From positions 1,116,001-1,180,000 of the forward strand of contig NZ_JAUTAY010000001.1 in assembly GCF_030818795.1 (NCBI RefSeq): 64,000 bases of DNA, given 5' to 3'. The DNA is from Microbacterium sp. SORGH_AS_0862 (GTDB lineage: Bacteria > Actinomycetota > Actinomycetes > Actinomycetales > Microbacteriaceae). Under the pieces are notes generated by a model. That model had not been told where the DNA came from, did not search any database, and was given only the letters and a program-made list of their open reading frames with translations. A program made the position numbers and the translations under genes. Shown one piece after another: positions 51,803-60,771 of this stretch (its first letter is position 1; each line of letters opens with the position of its first letter).

Positions 51803-51850
51803 CGAGGAGGGGATGCGGCGGGCGAACACCCCGACCGCATCCCCTCCTCG
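51803..51850. terminator. Hairpin terminator containing inverted GGATGCGG words
   Basis: CGAGGAGGGGATGCGG (51803-51818) pairs perfectly with CCGCATCCCCTCCTCG (51835-51850), 16 bp with a 16-nt loop. It ends the aldo/keto reductase transcript. Confidence 0.8.
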
Positions 51851-51954
51851 TCGACAGCCCCCATGGCGTCCGGTGGTCACAGAGCGGGTCTATGATCAGA
51901 CGTCCGATAGTTGCGGATAGTCAACTTTTTCCGCCTCATCCCACCGGAGGCTCC

Positions 51955-53868
51955 ATGTCCGAGACTGCGCGCACCGACCAGCCCGTGATGACGCACCGCG
52001 CCATACTGCTGGTGATCTTCGGCCTCATGGCCGGCATGTTCCTCTCCGCCCTCGACCAGACCATCGTCGGCACGGCGATCCGGACGATCGGCGACGATCT
52101 GCACGGGCTGAGCCTGCAGGCGTGGGTGACGACGGCCTACCTGATCGTCTCGACGATCGCCACGCCCATCTACGGCAAACTCTCCGACATCTTCGGCCGC
52201 CGGCCCCTCTTCCTCTTCGCCATCATCGTGTTCATCGTCGGCTCGGTGCTCGCGAGCTTCTCGACCGACATGGTGCAGCTCGCCGCGTTCCGCGCGGTGC
52301 AGGGCCTCGGCGCCGGCGGTCTCATGTCGATGCCGCTGGCGATCATGGGCGACATCCTCGCGCCGCGCGAGCGGGCCAAGTACCAGGGCTACTTCCTCGC
52401 CGTCTTCGGTATCTCGAGCGTCATCGGTCCCCTCGTCGGCGGACTCTTCTCCGGCGCGAACCAGATCCTGTGGATCGCCGGATGGCGCTGGGTGTTCCTC
52501 ATCAATGTGCCGATCGGCATCATCGCGCTGTTCATCGTCGTGCGCTTCCTGCACATCCCCCACCGCCCGCGCGAGTCCGTGCGCATCGACTGGTGGGGTG
52601 CGGCGCTCGTCGTGGTCGCCCTCGTCCCGCTGCTGCTGGTGGCCGAGCAGGGCCGCGAGTGGGGCTGGGACTCCCCCATCGCCATCGCCTGCTACGTCGT
52701 GGGCGCGCTGGGCGCTGTCGCGTTCGTGTTCGTCGAGCGCGCGATGAAGACGGATGCGCTCATCCCGCTGACGCTCTTCCACTCGTCGACGTTCTCGATG
52801 GCGACCGTCATCGGCGTGCTCGTGGGCTTCGGCATGTTCGGTGCGATGCTGACGCTGCCGCTGTATCTGCAGCTCGTGCTGGGCGCCACGCCCACCGAGA
52901 GCGGCTTCCAGATGCTGCCGATGATCCTCGGTCTCATGATCGCCTCGATCGCGAGCGGTCAGATCATCGCGCGCACCGGTCGGTACCGCATGTTCCCGAT
53001 CCTCGGCACGCTGTTCCTCTCGGGCGGATACGTGCTGCTGACCTTCCTCCGCGTCGACAGCTCGTACTGGTTCCTCGCCGGCGCCATGCTGCTGCTCGGT
53101 CTCGGTCTCGGTCAGCTCATGCAGACGCTGACGATCGCCAGCCAGAACTCCGTCGGTCTGCGCGACATGGGTGTGGCCACGAGCGCGTCGACCTTCTTCC
53201 GTCAGATCGGTGGAACCCTCGGCACCGCCGTGCTCCTCTCGCTCCTGTTCACACTGGTGCCCGCGAACATCCAGAACTCGTTCGCCGATGAGACCACCGT
53301 CACGAACGCGCTCGAGGCGGCGCTCGATCCCGCGGTCACCCAGGCTCCCGAGAACGCGGCGATCATGAAGACGATCTACGACCCGATCGTGGCGAACCTG
53401 CAGCAGGCGGCGAGCGCCGCATCCGTTGACCTGTCGAACGATGCCGCCCGCGAGGCGTTCGTCGCTCAGGCCGTGCCGCAGGTGCAGGAGGCCCTCGCCT
53501 CGAAGAGCGACGACCAGAGCTTCGACGGCTCGGTCATGAACGACACGTCGTTCCTCAACGGCGCAGACCCCCGCCTGACCGCTCCGATCCTCGTCGGCTT
53601 CAACGACTCGGCGACCGTGGTCTACCGGGTGGCGCTGGGTGTCGTGATGCTCGCGTTCGTGCTGACGCTGTTCTTCCGCACGCCTCCACTGCGGGCCAAG
53701 TCCGCACTGCAGGAGGCGGCGGATGAGGCGGCCGCCGCATCCGAATCAGACGATCCGGCCGTGCTCGCGCAGGCCGCGGCGGCGGATGCGGGTGCGCTGG
53801 TCGCGCCCGACACCGGCCCCGTGCCCACCGCGGACCGCCCGCTTACCAGGCGAGATCTCCGCGACTGA
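51955..53868 (+). CDS. MFS drug-efflux transporter, DHA2 (14-helix) type
   Basis: A 637-aa exporter. It has helix 1 with ALDQTIVGTAIRTI, motif A KLSDIFGRRPLF, and the motif-C-type GPLVGGLF. About 14 helices are followed by a ~70-residue cytoplasmic tail rich in A, D and E. A large non-membrane loop (about 440-545, rich in N, Q and D) precedes the last helix and makes it longer than most relatives. GGAGG is 4 nt before the ATG. A TATGAT -10 lies at 51891-51896, and AGTTG/CAACT flanking CGGATAGT (near 51909-51926) could be a regulator site. Convergent with putA. Confidence 0.92.
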   Translation: MSETARTDQPVMTHRAILLVIFGLMAGMFLSALDQTIVGTAIRTIGDDLHGLSLQAWVTTAYLIVSTIATPIYGKLSDIFGRRPLFLFAIIVFIVGSVLASFSTDMVQLAAFRAVQGLGAGGLMSMPLAIMGDILAPRERAKYQGYFLAVFGISSVIGPLVGGLFSGANQILWIAGWRWVFLINVPIGIIALFIVVRFLHIPHRPRESVRIDWWGAALVVVALVPLLLVAEQGREWGWDSPIAIACYVVGALGAVAFVFVERAMKTDALIPLTLFHSSTFSMATVIGVLVGFGMFGAMLTLPLYLQLVLGATPTESGFQMLPMILGLMIASIASGQIIARTGRYRMFPILGTLFLSGGYVLLTFLRVDSSYWFLAGAMLLLGLGLGQLMQTLTIASQNSVGLRDMGVATSASTFFRQIGGTLGTAVLLSLLFTLVPANIQNSFADETTVTNALEAALDPAVTQAPENAAIMKTIYDPIVANLQQAASAASVDLSNDAAREAFVAQAVPQVQEALASKSDDQSFDGSVMNDTSFLNGADPRLTAPILVGFNDSATVVYRVALGVVMLAFVLTLFFRTPPLRAKSALQEAADEAAAASESDDPAVLAQAAAADAGALVAPDTGPVPTADRPLTRRDLRD

Positions 53869-53922
53869 GCCCCGTCGGTCCCGCCCTCCCCGGCGGGACC
53901 GACGACCGCTTGCCCGCACGGC

Positions 53923-54016
53923 ATGTCCCACTTCCCGCACTGCGTGTCCCACTTCCCGCACTGCGTGTCCCACTTTCTGCAGGAATCGGGTCTGATTTCT
54001 GCAGCAAGTGGGACAT
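53923..54016. repeat. 21-bp-unit palindromic repeat (element A) between convergent genes
   Basis: Three direct 21-bp units begin (A/G)TGTCCCACTT at 53923, 53944 and 53965. After an 11-bp spacer one inverted unit ends in AAGTGGGACAT (53996-54016). The third and the inverted unit pair in about 18 of 20 positions. It is the same unit as at 27001-27074. It could end transcription of the MFS and putA genes from both sides. The rest of the 199-bp gap shows nothing. Confidence 0.85.
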
Positions 54017-54067
54017 GGATGCGGAAGCCGGCCGCCGCAATGACAGGACGACCGGCTCGGGCGACGG

Positions 54068-57000
54068 TCAGATGACCTCTTCGCTCCAGGCGTCGGGGGT
54101 GCCGAAACGATGCGCGGTGATCGCGATGGCCTGCTCGTGCAGGAACGGCAGCAGCTCGAGGCGACCGGCGGTCGTGACCGGGTTCGCGTAGACGGCGAGA
54201 TCCGGGTCTCCGGCGATCGCCTCGGCGAGGGTGCGGTGCAGGATGTCGGTCTCGGATGCGGGACCCACGAGCCGTGCTCGCGCGACGCGCGGCTTCACGC
54301 TCACACCCGCCGCATCCGCCTCGGCACGGGTGAGCCGCTCGATCCACTGCGCATCCGTCTCGACGTGCACCGTGAGACCCGCCTCACCCAGGGCGCGGCG
54401 CACGGCGGGGGGAAGCCCCGTCGCCGTGCTCAGGGATGCGGCGGAACCTGCGCGGAGGGCAGCGAGAGCGATGCGCAGCACCTCCTGCACCTCCGCGCCC
54501 GCGGTCGCCCGCACGGCGACATCGACCGACCGGTACCGGAACAGGTTCCGCTCGATGCCGAGCCCCGTCACGTCCTTGATGCGGCCGAACTCGCGGTCCC
54601 ACTCCACCGCGTCCGACAGCGCGGCACGGCGCAGCCACTCGAAGCGTTCGTAGTCCAGAGCCGGCTGGGCGGCTTCGATGATCGCGGTGATACGAGAGTC
54701 CAGCCCGCGCAGATGCAGCGTGGTGGAGCCGCTGACGGCGGTCGGCCGCCAGCTCCCGAGACCGATCAGGTAGTTCGGGCCGCCGGCCTTCGTCCCCGCC
54801 CCGACCGATGAGCGCTTCCAGCCTCCGAACGGCTGGCGCTGCACGATCGCGCCCGTGATGCCGCGGTTCACGTAGAGGTTGCCCGCCTCGACGCGGTCGA
54901 GCCACAGCGCGAGGTCGTCGGGGTGCTGGGTGTGAAGGCCCGCTGTGAGGCCGTAGGCGACCGCGTTCTGCAGCTCGATCGCCTCGGCCAACGACGAGGC
55001 GTGCATGACGCCCAGCACCGGACCGAAGAACTCCTCGAGGTGGAAGCGCGACCCCGGCGCGACACCGGTGCGGATGCCGGGACGCCACAGTCGTCCCGCC
55101 AGCTCCGGCGCTCCATCGATCTGCTCGGGTTCCACGAGCCACTTCTCGCCGTCGTCGAGCGTCGTGAGCGCCCACGCCAGCTTGCCCTGCGGGGGCTCGA
55201 TCACCGGGCCCACCTCTGCGGCGGCGTCGGCGGGCGACGCGACCACGAGCGAGCGCGTCGCATCGACGAGCTGGCGCGCGAAGCGGGCCGAGCGCCCCAC
55301 CGATCCGACGAGGATCGCGAGGGATGCGGCGGAGCACTTCTGTCCGGCATGCCCGAACGCGCTCCTGACGAGATCGGATGCGGCGAGGTCGAGATCGGCC
55401 GACGGCATGACGATGATGGCGTTCTTGCCGCTCGTCTCGGCCAGCAGCGGAAGATCCGGTCGCCACGAGCGGAACAGCTGGGCGGTCTCCCACGACCCGG
55501 TGAGGATCACCCGGTCCACCGCGGGATGGGAGATGAGATGCTCCCCCAGCTCCCCCTCGTCGATGTCGACGAGAGCGAGCAGGTCGCGGGGCACGCCCGC
55601 AGCCCACAGCGCTTCGGCGACGACAGCCGCCGAACGGCGAGCCTGAGGGGCGGGCTTGAACACCACGCCGGATCCGGCCGCGAGGGCCGCGAGCACGCCT
55701 CCCGCGGGGATCGCGAGCGGGAAGTTCCACGGCGGCGCGACGACCGTGAGCCGCGCCGGGACGAAGACCGCGCCGGCGACCCGATCCAGCTCGCGCGCGG
55801 TGGCCGCGTAGTAGTTGGCGAAGTCCACCGCCTCGCTCACCTCGACGTCCGCCTCGGACACCACCTTGCCGGTCTCGGATGCGGCGACCTCGATGAGCTG
55901 GTCGCGGCGCGCCTCGAGGGATCGCGCGGCCGCCTGCAGCACCACGGCGCGGTCGGCCGCGGGCAGCGCACCCCAGCCGGCGGCCGCGTCGCGCACCCGC
56001 GCGATCGTGCGCTCGAGCGTGTCCGTGTCACCGACGCGGGCGCCGCCGATCGTCGCGTCACCGGCGGTCGAGGTCTCGATCCGCTCGATGATGCGCTGCG
56101 CCCACTCGCGGTTGGCCGGAAGGGCGGGATCGGTGTCGGCTGCGGGACGGAAGCCCGGCGCCCCGTGCGCGCCTGCGTTCGATTCGCGCGGCGAGAAGAC
56201 GGCCGTCTCGACGAACTCCGCGCCGCCGAACAGGACCGAGTGCGCGTCGGGCTCGGCGCGGTCGGCGGCGATGCCGAGGACTGCCTGGGTGAGCCCGGCG
56301 ATCTCCTGCGTGGGGGCGGGGTCGCGCAGGATGGCGGGCTGGGCCGCATCCGCCGCACTCTGCAGACGGTTCTGTCCGCGGCGGGGTCCGGTGCGCAACG
56401 CCGCATCCGCAGACCGTTCGATGGAGGCGAGGAAGCGGTCGCGCTCACGCTCGAACAACTCGGGATCGGTGTCGAGGTCGAACGCGGCGGAGAGGAAGTT
56501 CTCGCTGGAGGCGTTCTCCTCGAGGCGGCGCACGAGATAGCTGATCGCCACGTCGAACTCGTCGGGACGGACGACCGGCACGTACAGCAGCACGGCGCCC
56601 ACCTCGCGAGACACCGCGGCGACCTGCCCCGCGGCCATGCCCAGGAGCATCTCGAACTCGATGCGCTCGCGCACGCCCCGTTCTCCTGCGAGCAGCCACG
56701 CGTAGGCGACGTCGAAGAGGTTGTGACCGGCGACACCCACCCGCACCGCGGCGGCGTGATCGGCATCCAGCGCCCAATCGAGGCAGCGCAGATAGTTCGC
56801 GTCGGTGTCGAGCTTCGTGTCGTACGGCGCCTGCGGCCAGCCGTGCATGATCGCGTCGACGCGCTCCATCGCGAGGTTCGCACCCTTCACGAGACGCACC
56901 TTGATGCCGGAGCCACCGTCCTCGACGCGCTGCCGGGCCCACGCGGTCAGCTCCTGCAGAGCCGGGAGCGCATCGGGCAGATACGCCTGCAGCACGATGC

Positions 57001-57766
57001 CCGCCTCGAGTCGCGAGAGCCGCTCGTCCTCGAGGATGCGGGTGAACACCGCGATCGTGAGGTCGAGGTCGCGGTACTCCTCCATGTCGAGGTTGATGAA
57101 GGTGCCGTCGGCGGCGGCGCTCAGATACAGCGGCAGCAGCCGCTCGACGACGCGTTCGACGACGTCGTCGAACGCCCAGAGCGAGATGTGGCCGGCGATG
57201 GCCGAGACCTTGACCGAGACGTAGTCGACGTCGGGTCGGCGGATGAGCTCGTGGATGCCGTCCAGTCGACGCCGCGCCTCGTTCTCGCCCAGCACGGCCT
57301 CGCCCAGCAGGTTGAGGTTCAGCTTCGCGCCGCCCTCGCGCAGCTTGGCGATCGCCGCCCCCCGCTTCTCGGGGCGGGCGTCGACGATGAGGTGGCCGAC
57401 CATGTCGCGCAGCGCACGGCGGGCGATCGGCACGACGGGCGTGGGCACCGCGGGGGCGACGGCCCCTCCGACTCGCACGGCGGAGCGCAGGTACCAGGGC
57501 AGGAAGTCGGGCACGAGCGGGGCGATGCGGCTGAGGTTCGCCGCCGCGGCCGACAGGCTCTCGGGGCGCATGACGCCGTCGACGAACCCGATCGTGAAGG
57601 GCAGTCCGTTGGGGTCGCGCAGCACTCCCGCGAGGCGTTCCGCGGCGGGGTCGGCATGGGCGTCTGCTGCTTCGGTGACCCAACGTCGCGCGAGGGTGAC
57701 CGCGTCGTCGGCGAGGGATGCGGGACGCGGCGCTCGTGGCGCCCCCGCCTCGGTGCTGGAGGACAT
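54068..57766 (-). CDS. putA: Bifunctional proline dehydrogenase / P5C dehydrogenase
   Basis: A 1232-aa enzyme that oxidises proline to P5C (FAD) and then to glutamate (NAD). The proline dehydrogenase barrel is at about 60-450 (VDYVSVKVSAIAGH, NLDMEEYRDL, VRLVKGANLA). The aldehyde dehydrogenase domain is at about 590-1010, with general base E777 (AETSGKN) and nucleophile C811 (GQKCSA), and a ~200-residue C-terminal domain follows. There is no N-terminal DNA-binding domain, so it is not self-repressing. TAGGCT lies 6 nt before ATG 57766, predicting a leaderless mRNA. P5C from RocD would also enter here. Confidence 0.95.
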   Translation of the reverse strand: MSSSTEAGAPRAPRPASLADDAVTLARRWVTEAADAHADPAAERLAGVLRDPNGLPFTIGFVDGVMRPESLSAAAANLSRIAPLVPDFLPWYLRSAVRVGGAVAPAVPTPVVPIARRALRDMVGHLIVDARPEKRGAAIAKLREGGAKLNLNLLGEAVLGENEARRRLDGIHELIRRPDVDYVSVKVSAIAGHISLWAFDDVVERVVERLLPLYLSAAADGTFINLDMEEYRDLDLTIAVFTRILEDERLSRLEAGIVLQAYLPDALPALQELTAWARQRVEDGGSGIKVRLVKGANLAMERVDAIMHGWPQAPYDTKLDTDANYLRCLDWALDADHAAAVRVGVAGHNLFDVAYAWLLAGERGVRERIEFEMLLGMAAGQVAAVSREVGAVLLYVPVVRPDEFDVAISYLVRRLEENASSENFLSAAFDLDTDPELFERERDRFLASIERSADAALRTGPRRGQNRLQSAADAAQPAILRDPAPTQEIAGLTQAVLGIAADRAEPDAHSVLFGGAEFVETAVFSPRESNAGAHGAPGFRPAADTDPALPANREWAQRIIERIETSTAGDATIGGARVGDTDTLERTIARVRDAAAGWGALPAADRAVVLQAAARSLEARRDQLIEVAASETGKVVSEADVEVSEAVDFANYYAATARELDRVAGAVFVPARLTVVAPPWNFPLAIPAGGVLAALAAGSGVVFKPAPQARRSAAVVAEALWAAGVPRDLLALVDIDEGELGEHLISHPAVDRVILTGSWETAQLFRSWRPDLPLLAETSGKNAIIVMPSADLDLAASDLVRSAFGHAGQKCSAASLAILVGSVGRSARFARQLVDATRSLVVASPADAAAEVGPVIEPPQGKLAWALTTLDDGEKWLVEPEQIDGAPELAGRLWRPGIRTGVAPGSRFHLEEFFGPVLGVMHASSLAEAIELQNAVAYGLTAGLHTQHPDDLALWLDRVEAGNLYVNRGITGAIVQRQPFGGWKRSSVGAGTKAGGPNYLIGLGSWRPTAVSGSTTLHLRGLDSRITAIIEAAQPALDYERFEWLRRAALSDAVEWDREFGRIKDVTGLGIERNLFRYRSVDVAVRATAGAEVQEVLRIALAALRAGSAASLSTATGLPPAVRRALGEAGLTVHVETDAQWIERLTRAEADAAGVSVKPRVARARLVGPASETDILHRTLAEAIAGDPDLAVYANPVTTAGRLELLPFLHEQAIAITAHRFGTPDAWSEEVI

Positions 57767-57772
57767 GCGCTC

Positions 57773-57778
57773 AGCCTA
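57773..57778 (-). promoter_or_regulatory. Predicted leaderless -10 box of putA
   Basis: TAGGCT on the minus strand, 6 nt before the ATG at 57766; no Shine-Dalgarno sequence is present. Confidence 0.5.
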
Positions 57779-57832
57779 CGTCGGGGCCCGGCGGCGCCAC
57801 CGGCGTGACACGAGCCCGCCCGCAGGGGCGGA

Positions 57833-58396
57833 TCAGCGCCAGATGCTGGGCGCGGGGCGACGCGTCGACGGGAGCGCCACATCCTCGGCCCAGCGCAGCA
57901 TCCACTCCTCGGGAGCGGGCACGGTGGCGGGGTCCTGGCCCAGCGCTTCGAACAGCTCGGCGAGCCCGACCGTGCCGCCCGAGCGGCGCACGAAACGGCC
58001 GCGGGCGATGAGCTGCGCGTAGATCTCACCGTCGACGACAGCGCGGTGTTCGAGGTAGACGGCGCGGTCGTCGGCGGCGATGACGCGCGACTCCACGTCG
58101 AAGCGCTGCCACAGATGCAGCGACTTGCGGTAGCTGATGGTCGCGTTGGCGACGACCGGATACCAGCCGCGCTCGCGCATGAGGTCCCAGAGCCCGGTGC
58201 GCATGAGCAGGTCGAAGCGTCCGAGGTCGAACAGCGACAGGTACCGTCCGTTGTTCATGTGCCCCACGACATCGAGGTCGGTGGGAAGCGTCGTCAGCCG
58301 GATGCGCCCGACGCCGAGCGAGTCCATCGCGCCTTCGCGACGGTAACGGCGGCGGGAGGAGGCGAGCAGAAGAAGAGTGCGCCAGATCACGTTCAC
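57833..58396 (-). CDS. Hot-dog-fold thioesterase family protein
   Basis: A 187-aa protein of the 4-hydroxybenzoyl-CoA thioesterase/FatA-like hot-dog group. The family segment LPTDLDVVGHMNNGRYLSLF is clear, with D and N-N-G near the expected active site. I chose GTG 58396: the sequence from VNVIWRTLLL on looks like the family's N-terminal helix, and a TACGAT box (58410-58405) lies 8 nt before it. An upstream ATG (58495) would add an unconserved leader. The acyl-CoA or acyl-carrier substrate is unknown. It is 66 bp upstream of putA on the same strand. Confidence 0.8.
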   Translation of the reverse strand: MNVIWRTLLLLASSRRRYRREGAMDSLGVGRIRLTTLPTDLDVVGHMNNGRYLSLFDLGRFDLLMRTGLWDLMRERGWYPVVANATISYRKSLHLWQRFDVESRVIAADDRAVYLEHRAVVDGEIYAQLIARGRFVRRSGGTVGLAELFEALGQDPATVPAPEEWMLRWAEDVALPSTRRPAPSIWR

Positions 58397-58548
58397 GACG
58401 ACAGATCGTAGGAGAGGGCAGGCGGATGCGGGATTCGATTGTGCGATCTCGACAGCAGCGGCGGCCGCATCCGGGTCGCGGATGGTGGCCCGCAATGACC
58501 CGGCGGTGCCGATTTCCGCCGTTCGTGCCGCCCGCGTAGAGTCTGGCC

Positions 58549-59055
58549 ATGGAAGCCGACCTCACCACCGATGTGATCGTCCGCCCGGTACGCGATGTGG
58601 ACGCCGAAGCCCTCGGTCGCGTGCACGCCACGTGCTGGCACGAGACCTACGACCACCTGATCAGCAAGGCCGCACTGGAGCGCGTCTCGCCCCGCAGGCT
58701 CGCCGAGCTCTGGACCCACTGGGCCGAGCAGGGCCCCGACTACCGCATGTCCGCAGCGCTCGTGGAGGGCGAGATCGTGGGCTTCGTCGGCTCCGGCCCC
58801 GCGCGCGACGAGGACGCACCGCGCGAGAGGGAGCTGTACTTCATCTACCTGCTGGATGCCTGGCACGGCACCGGCATCGGCCAGAAACTCTTCGACGCCG
58901 CGGTCGAGCCCGGCGAGCAGCTGTATCTGTGGGTCGCCGACGACAACCCTCGCGCGCACCGCTTCTACACGCGCAACGGCTTCGCCCTCGACGGCGCGAC
59001 GCACACCGAGCCGTTCCTCGGCGAGACGCTGACCGAGGTCCGCTTCACCCGCTGA
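58549..59055 (+). CDS. GNAT-family N-acetyltransferase
   Basis: A 168-aa acetyltransferase. The acetyl-CoA-binding region is ELYFIYLLDAWHGTGIGQKL, with H-G-T-G-I-G in the place of the usual R/Q-x-x-G-x-G/A. The C-terminal NPRAHRFYTRNGFALDG is the classic motif B. The ATG at 58549 has no ribosome-binding site; TAGAGT (58537-58542) lies 6 nt upstream, so the transcript is probably leaderless. The substrate is unknown. It is divergent from the thioesterase gene. Confidence 0.9.
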   Translation: MEADLTTDVIVRPVRDVDAEALGRVHATCWHETYDHLISKAALERVSPRRLAELWTHWAEQGPDYRMSAALVEGEIVGFVGSGPARDEDAPRERELYFIYLLDAWHGTGIGQKLFDAAVEPGEQLYLWVADDNPRAHRFYTRNGFALDGATHTEPFLGETLTEVRFTR

Positions 59056-59071
59056 CCCGGCTCCCGCTTTT

Positions 59072-59144
59072 CCGCGAGACTGCATCTTCGTCACGAGATC
59101 ACGGTGTTTACCCGTGCGTTCGTGGCGGAAATGCAGTCTCGCGG
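59072..59144. repeat. Long cruciform-type palindrome (element E)
   Basis: The arms at 59072-59096 and 59120-59144 are 25 bp and match in 22 positions; each begins CCGCGAGACTGCAT when read inward. The 23-bp centre contains its own hairpin, CACGG (59100-59104) with CCGTG (59112-59116). It lies between the convergent GNAT and cytochrome b genes and may end both transcripts. Confidence 0.8.
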
Positions 59145-60578
59145 CCGTTTGAACGGGGATGCGGGGTCAGCGGGAGCTGACCGTGCCGAAGAGCCGTGCG
59201 ATGGGCGCGAGCACGAGGGGGCGCGCAGCGATCCACCCGCCGGCCATCACGAGCACGGATGCGGCGAAGATCCAGAACCCGGCCCAGTTGTCCGCGTATG
59301 CGGTGGGATCCGCCGACCCCTGCGCCGCGTACATGTGGTTGAGGTTGCGCAGCGCACCGGTCGCGAAGACGAGGGCGACGTGCACGATGATGAACGCCAC
59401 GAAGTAGAGCATCACCGGGAAGTGCACCTTGCGGGCCCACTCGATCGGGTAGATGCGGTTGAGGGTCTCCGCCTTCCGCGGCCACAGTCCGCTCATCCGC
59501 ACACCCGTGAGGATCGCGAGCGGCGCGGCGACGAACACCGTCGTGAAGTAGGCGAGTTGCTGGAGGCTGTTGTAGTTCACCCAGCCGTTCTCGGTGGGCC
59601 AGTCCAGCGACGCGTACTGCAGCATCGCGGACAGCGCGTTGGGGAGCACCTCCCAGCTGGTCGGCACGATTCGCATCCACTGCCCCGTCACGAACAGCAG
59701 CACCAGGAACACGAGCCCGTTCGCGAGCCACAAGAGGTCGAGCGACTGGTGGAACCAGATCGTCAGGCTGGTCTTCCGCTTGCTGTTCCACCGCGGCGTC
59801 CAGAACGCGGCCGGCCGCTTCTCGCGCCGTATCTGCAGACCCGACCGGATGATCAGCAGCATGAAGAACGCGTTGAGGAAGTGCTGCCATCCCAGCCAGG
59901 CGGGAAGCCCCACGGGGGCGCTCTCGGGAAGGTGGTACTCGCCCGGGTAGGTAGCGAGGAAGTCTCGCAGCGGCTCGAGCGAGACGAGCCACCGCGTCGC
60001 GAACACGATCATCGCGAGCGCGAACAACACCCCCGCGCCGGCGGAGGATGCCCGCGCCTGCCCACTGCAGCGCGGTGAACGGGCCGTAACGGCGCGGCTC
60101 CGGCCGCGGCGCGGGGCGCTCGAAAGCGTTACGTCCGGGGAAGACGGTCGGCGTGAACGGCAGCGGCTCCCGCATCCGTTCGACGTCCGTGGTTCCCGGT
60201 TCGAGGGACTCCGCCTGCGGCTTCACGCCCGGATTCGGCGCAGGTGACGCCCCTTGAACGTCCGGGACGGATGCGACCGGCCTCGGCTCGGCCCCGACGG
60301 GCGTCGCGGATGCGGCGGCGCGCTCGGGCGCGGCGGAGTCGGCCTCGGTCGCGGCAGACCCAGCGTTCGCGGCGGACCCCGCGTTCGGCGCAGAGCCGGC
60401 GGTCGCGGCGAAGCCCGCGTTCGCGGCGGAGCCAGCGTCCGTCGCGGAATGCGTCGCGGTGTCGGGGTGCTGAGCGGGCGCTGCGGCGACCTCCGGCCGT
60501 ATCCGTCCCACCGGGGGCCACGGCTCGCCGCCCGCAACGCGCGGTAGTCCCCGACGCACGGGCTTCGAGCCTTGCTCG

Positions 60579-60619
60579 CCTGTCACAGATCGCGCGGTTT
60601 CCGCGCGATCTGTGACAGG
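60579..60619. repeat. Perfect palindrome in coding sequence (element F, copy 1)
   Basis: CCTGTCACAGATCGCGCGG (60579-60597), TTT, then its exact complement (60601-60619). A 19-bp perfect stem. On the minus strand it encodes [15 protein letters not shown] in frame within the cytochrome b-like gene. Confidence 0.9.
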
Positions 60620-60720
60620 GGAGCCGGGGTGGGAGGGGCCCTGGAGGGTAGGGACCGAAGGAGGCCAGGGCTCTCCCCCCGCCACCCGCGGCAGCCCCCT
60701 TCGCACCGAGCGCCGAGCGT

Positions 60721-60771
60721 GTTCGCCTGTCACAGATCGCGCGGTTTCCGCGCGATCTGTGACAGGCGAAC
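60721..60771. repeat. Perfect palindrome in coding sequence (element F, copy 2)
   Basis: A 24-bp perfect stem (60721-60744 and 60748-60771) around TTT. It has the same core as the copy at 60579-60619, extended by GTTCG on the outside. Read in frame on the minus strand as [16 protein letters not shown]. Confidence 0.9.

Noticed and set aside
53923..54016. CRISPR-like 21-bp repeats
   Set aside because: The units abut without spacers and one is inverted.
54923..57808. A 961-codon plus-strand frame opposite putA
   Set aside because: Composition is that of an antisense shadow in GC-rich DNA; putA on the other strand has full domain conservation.
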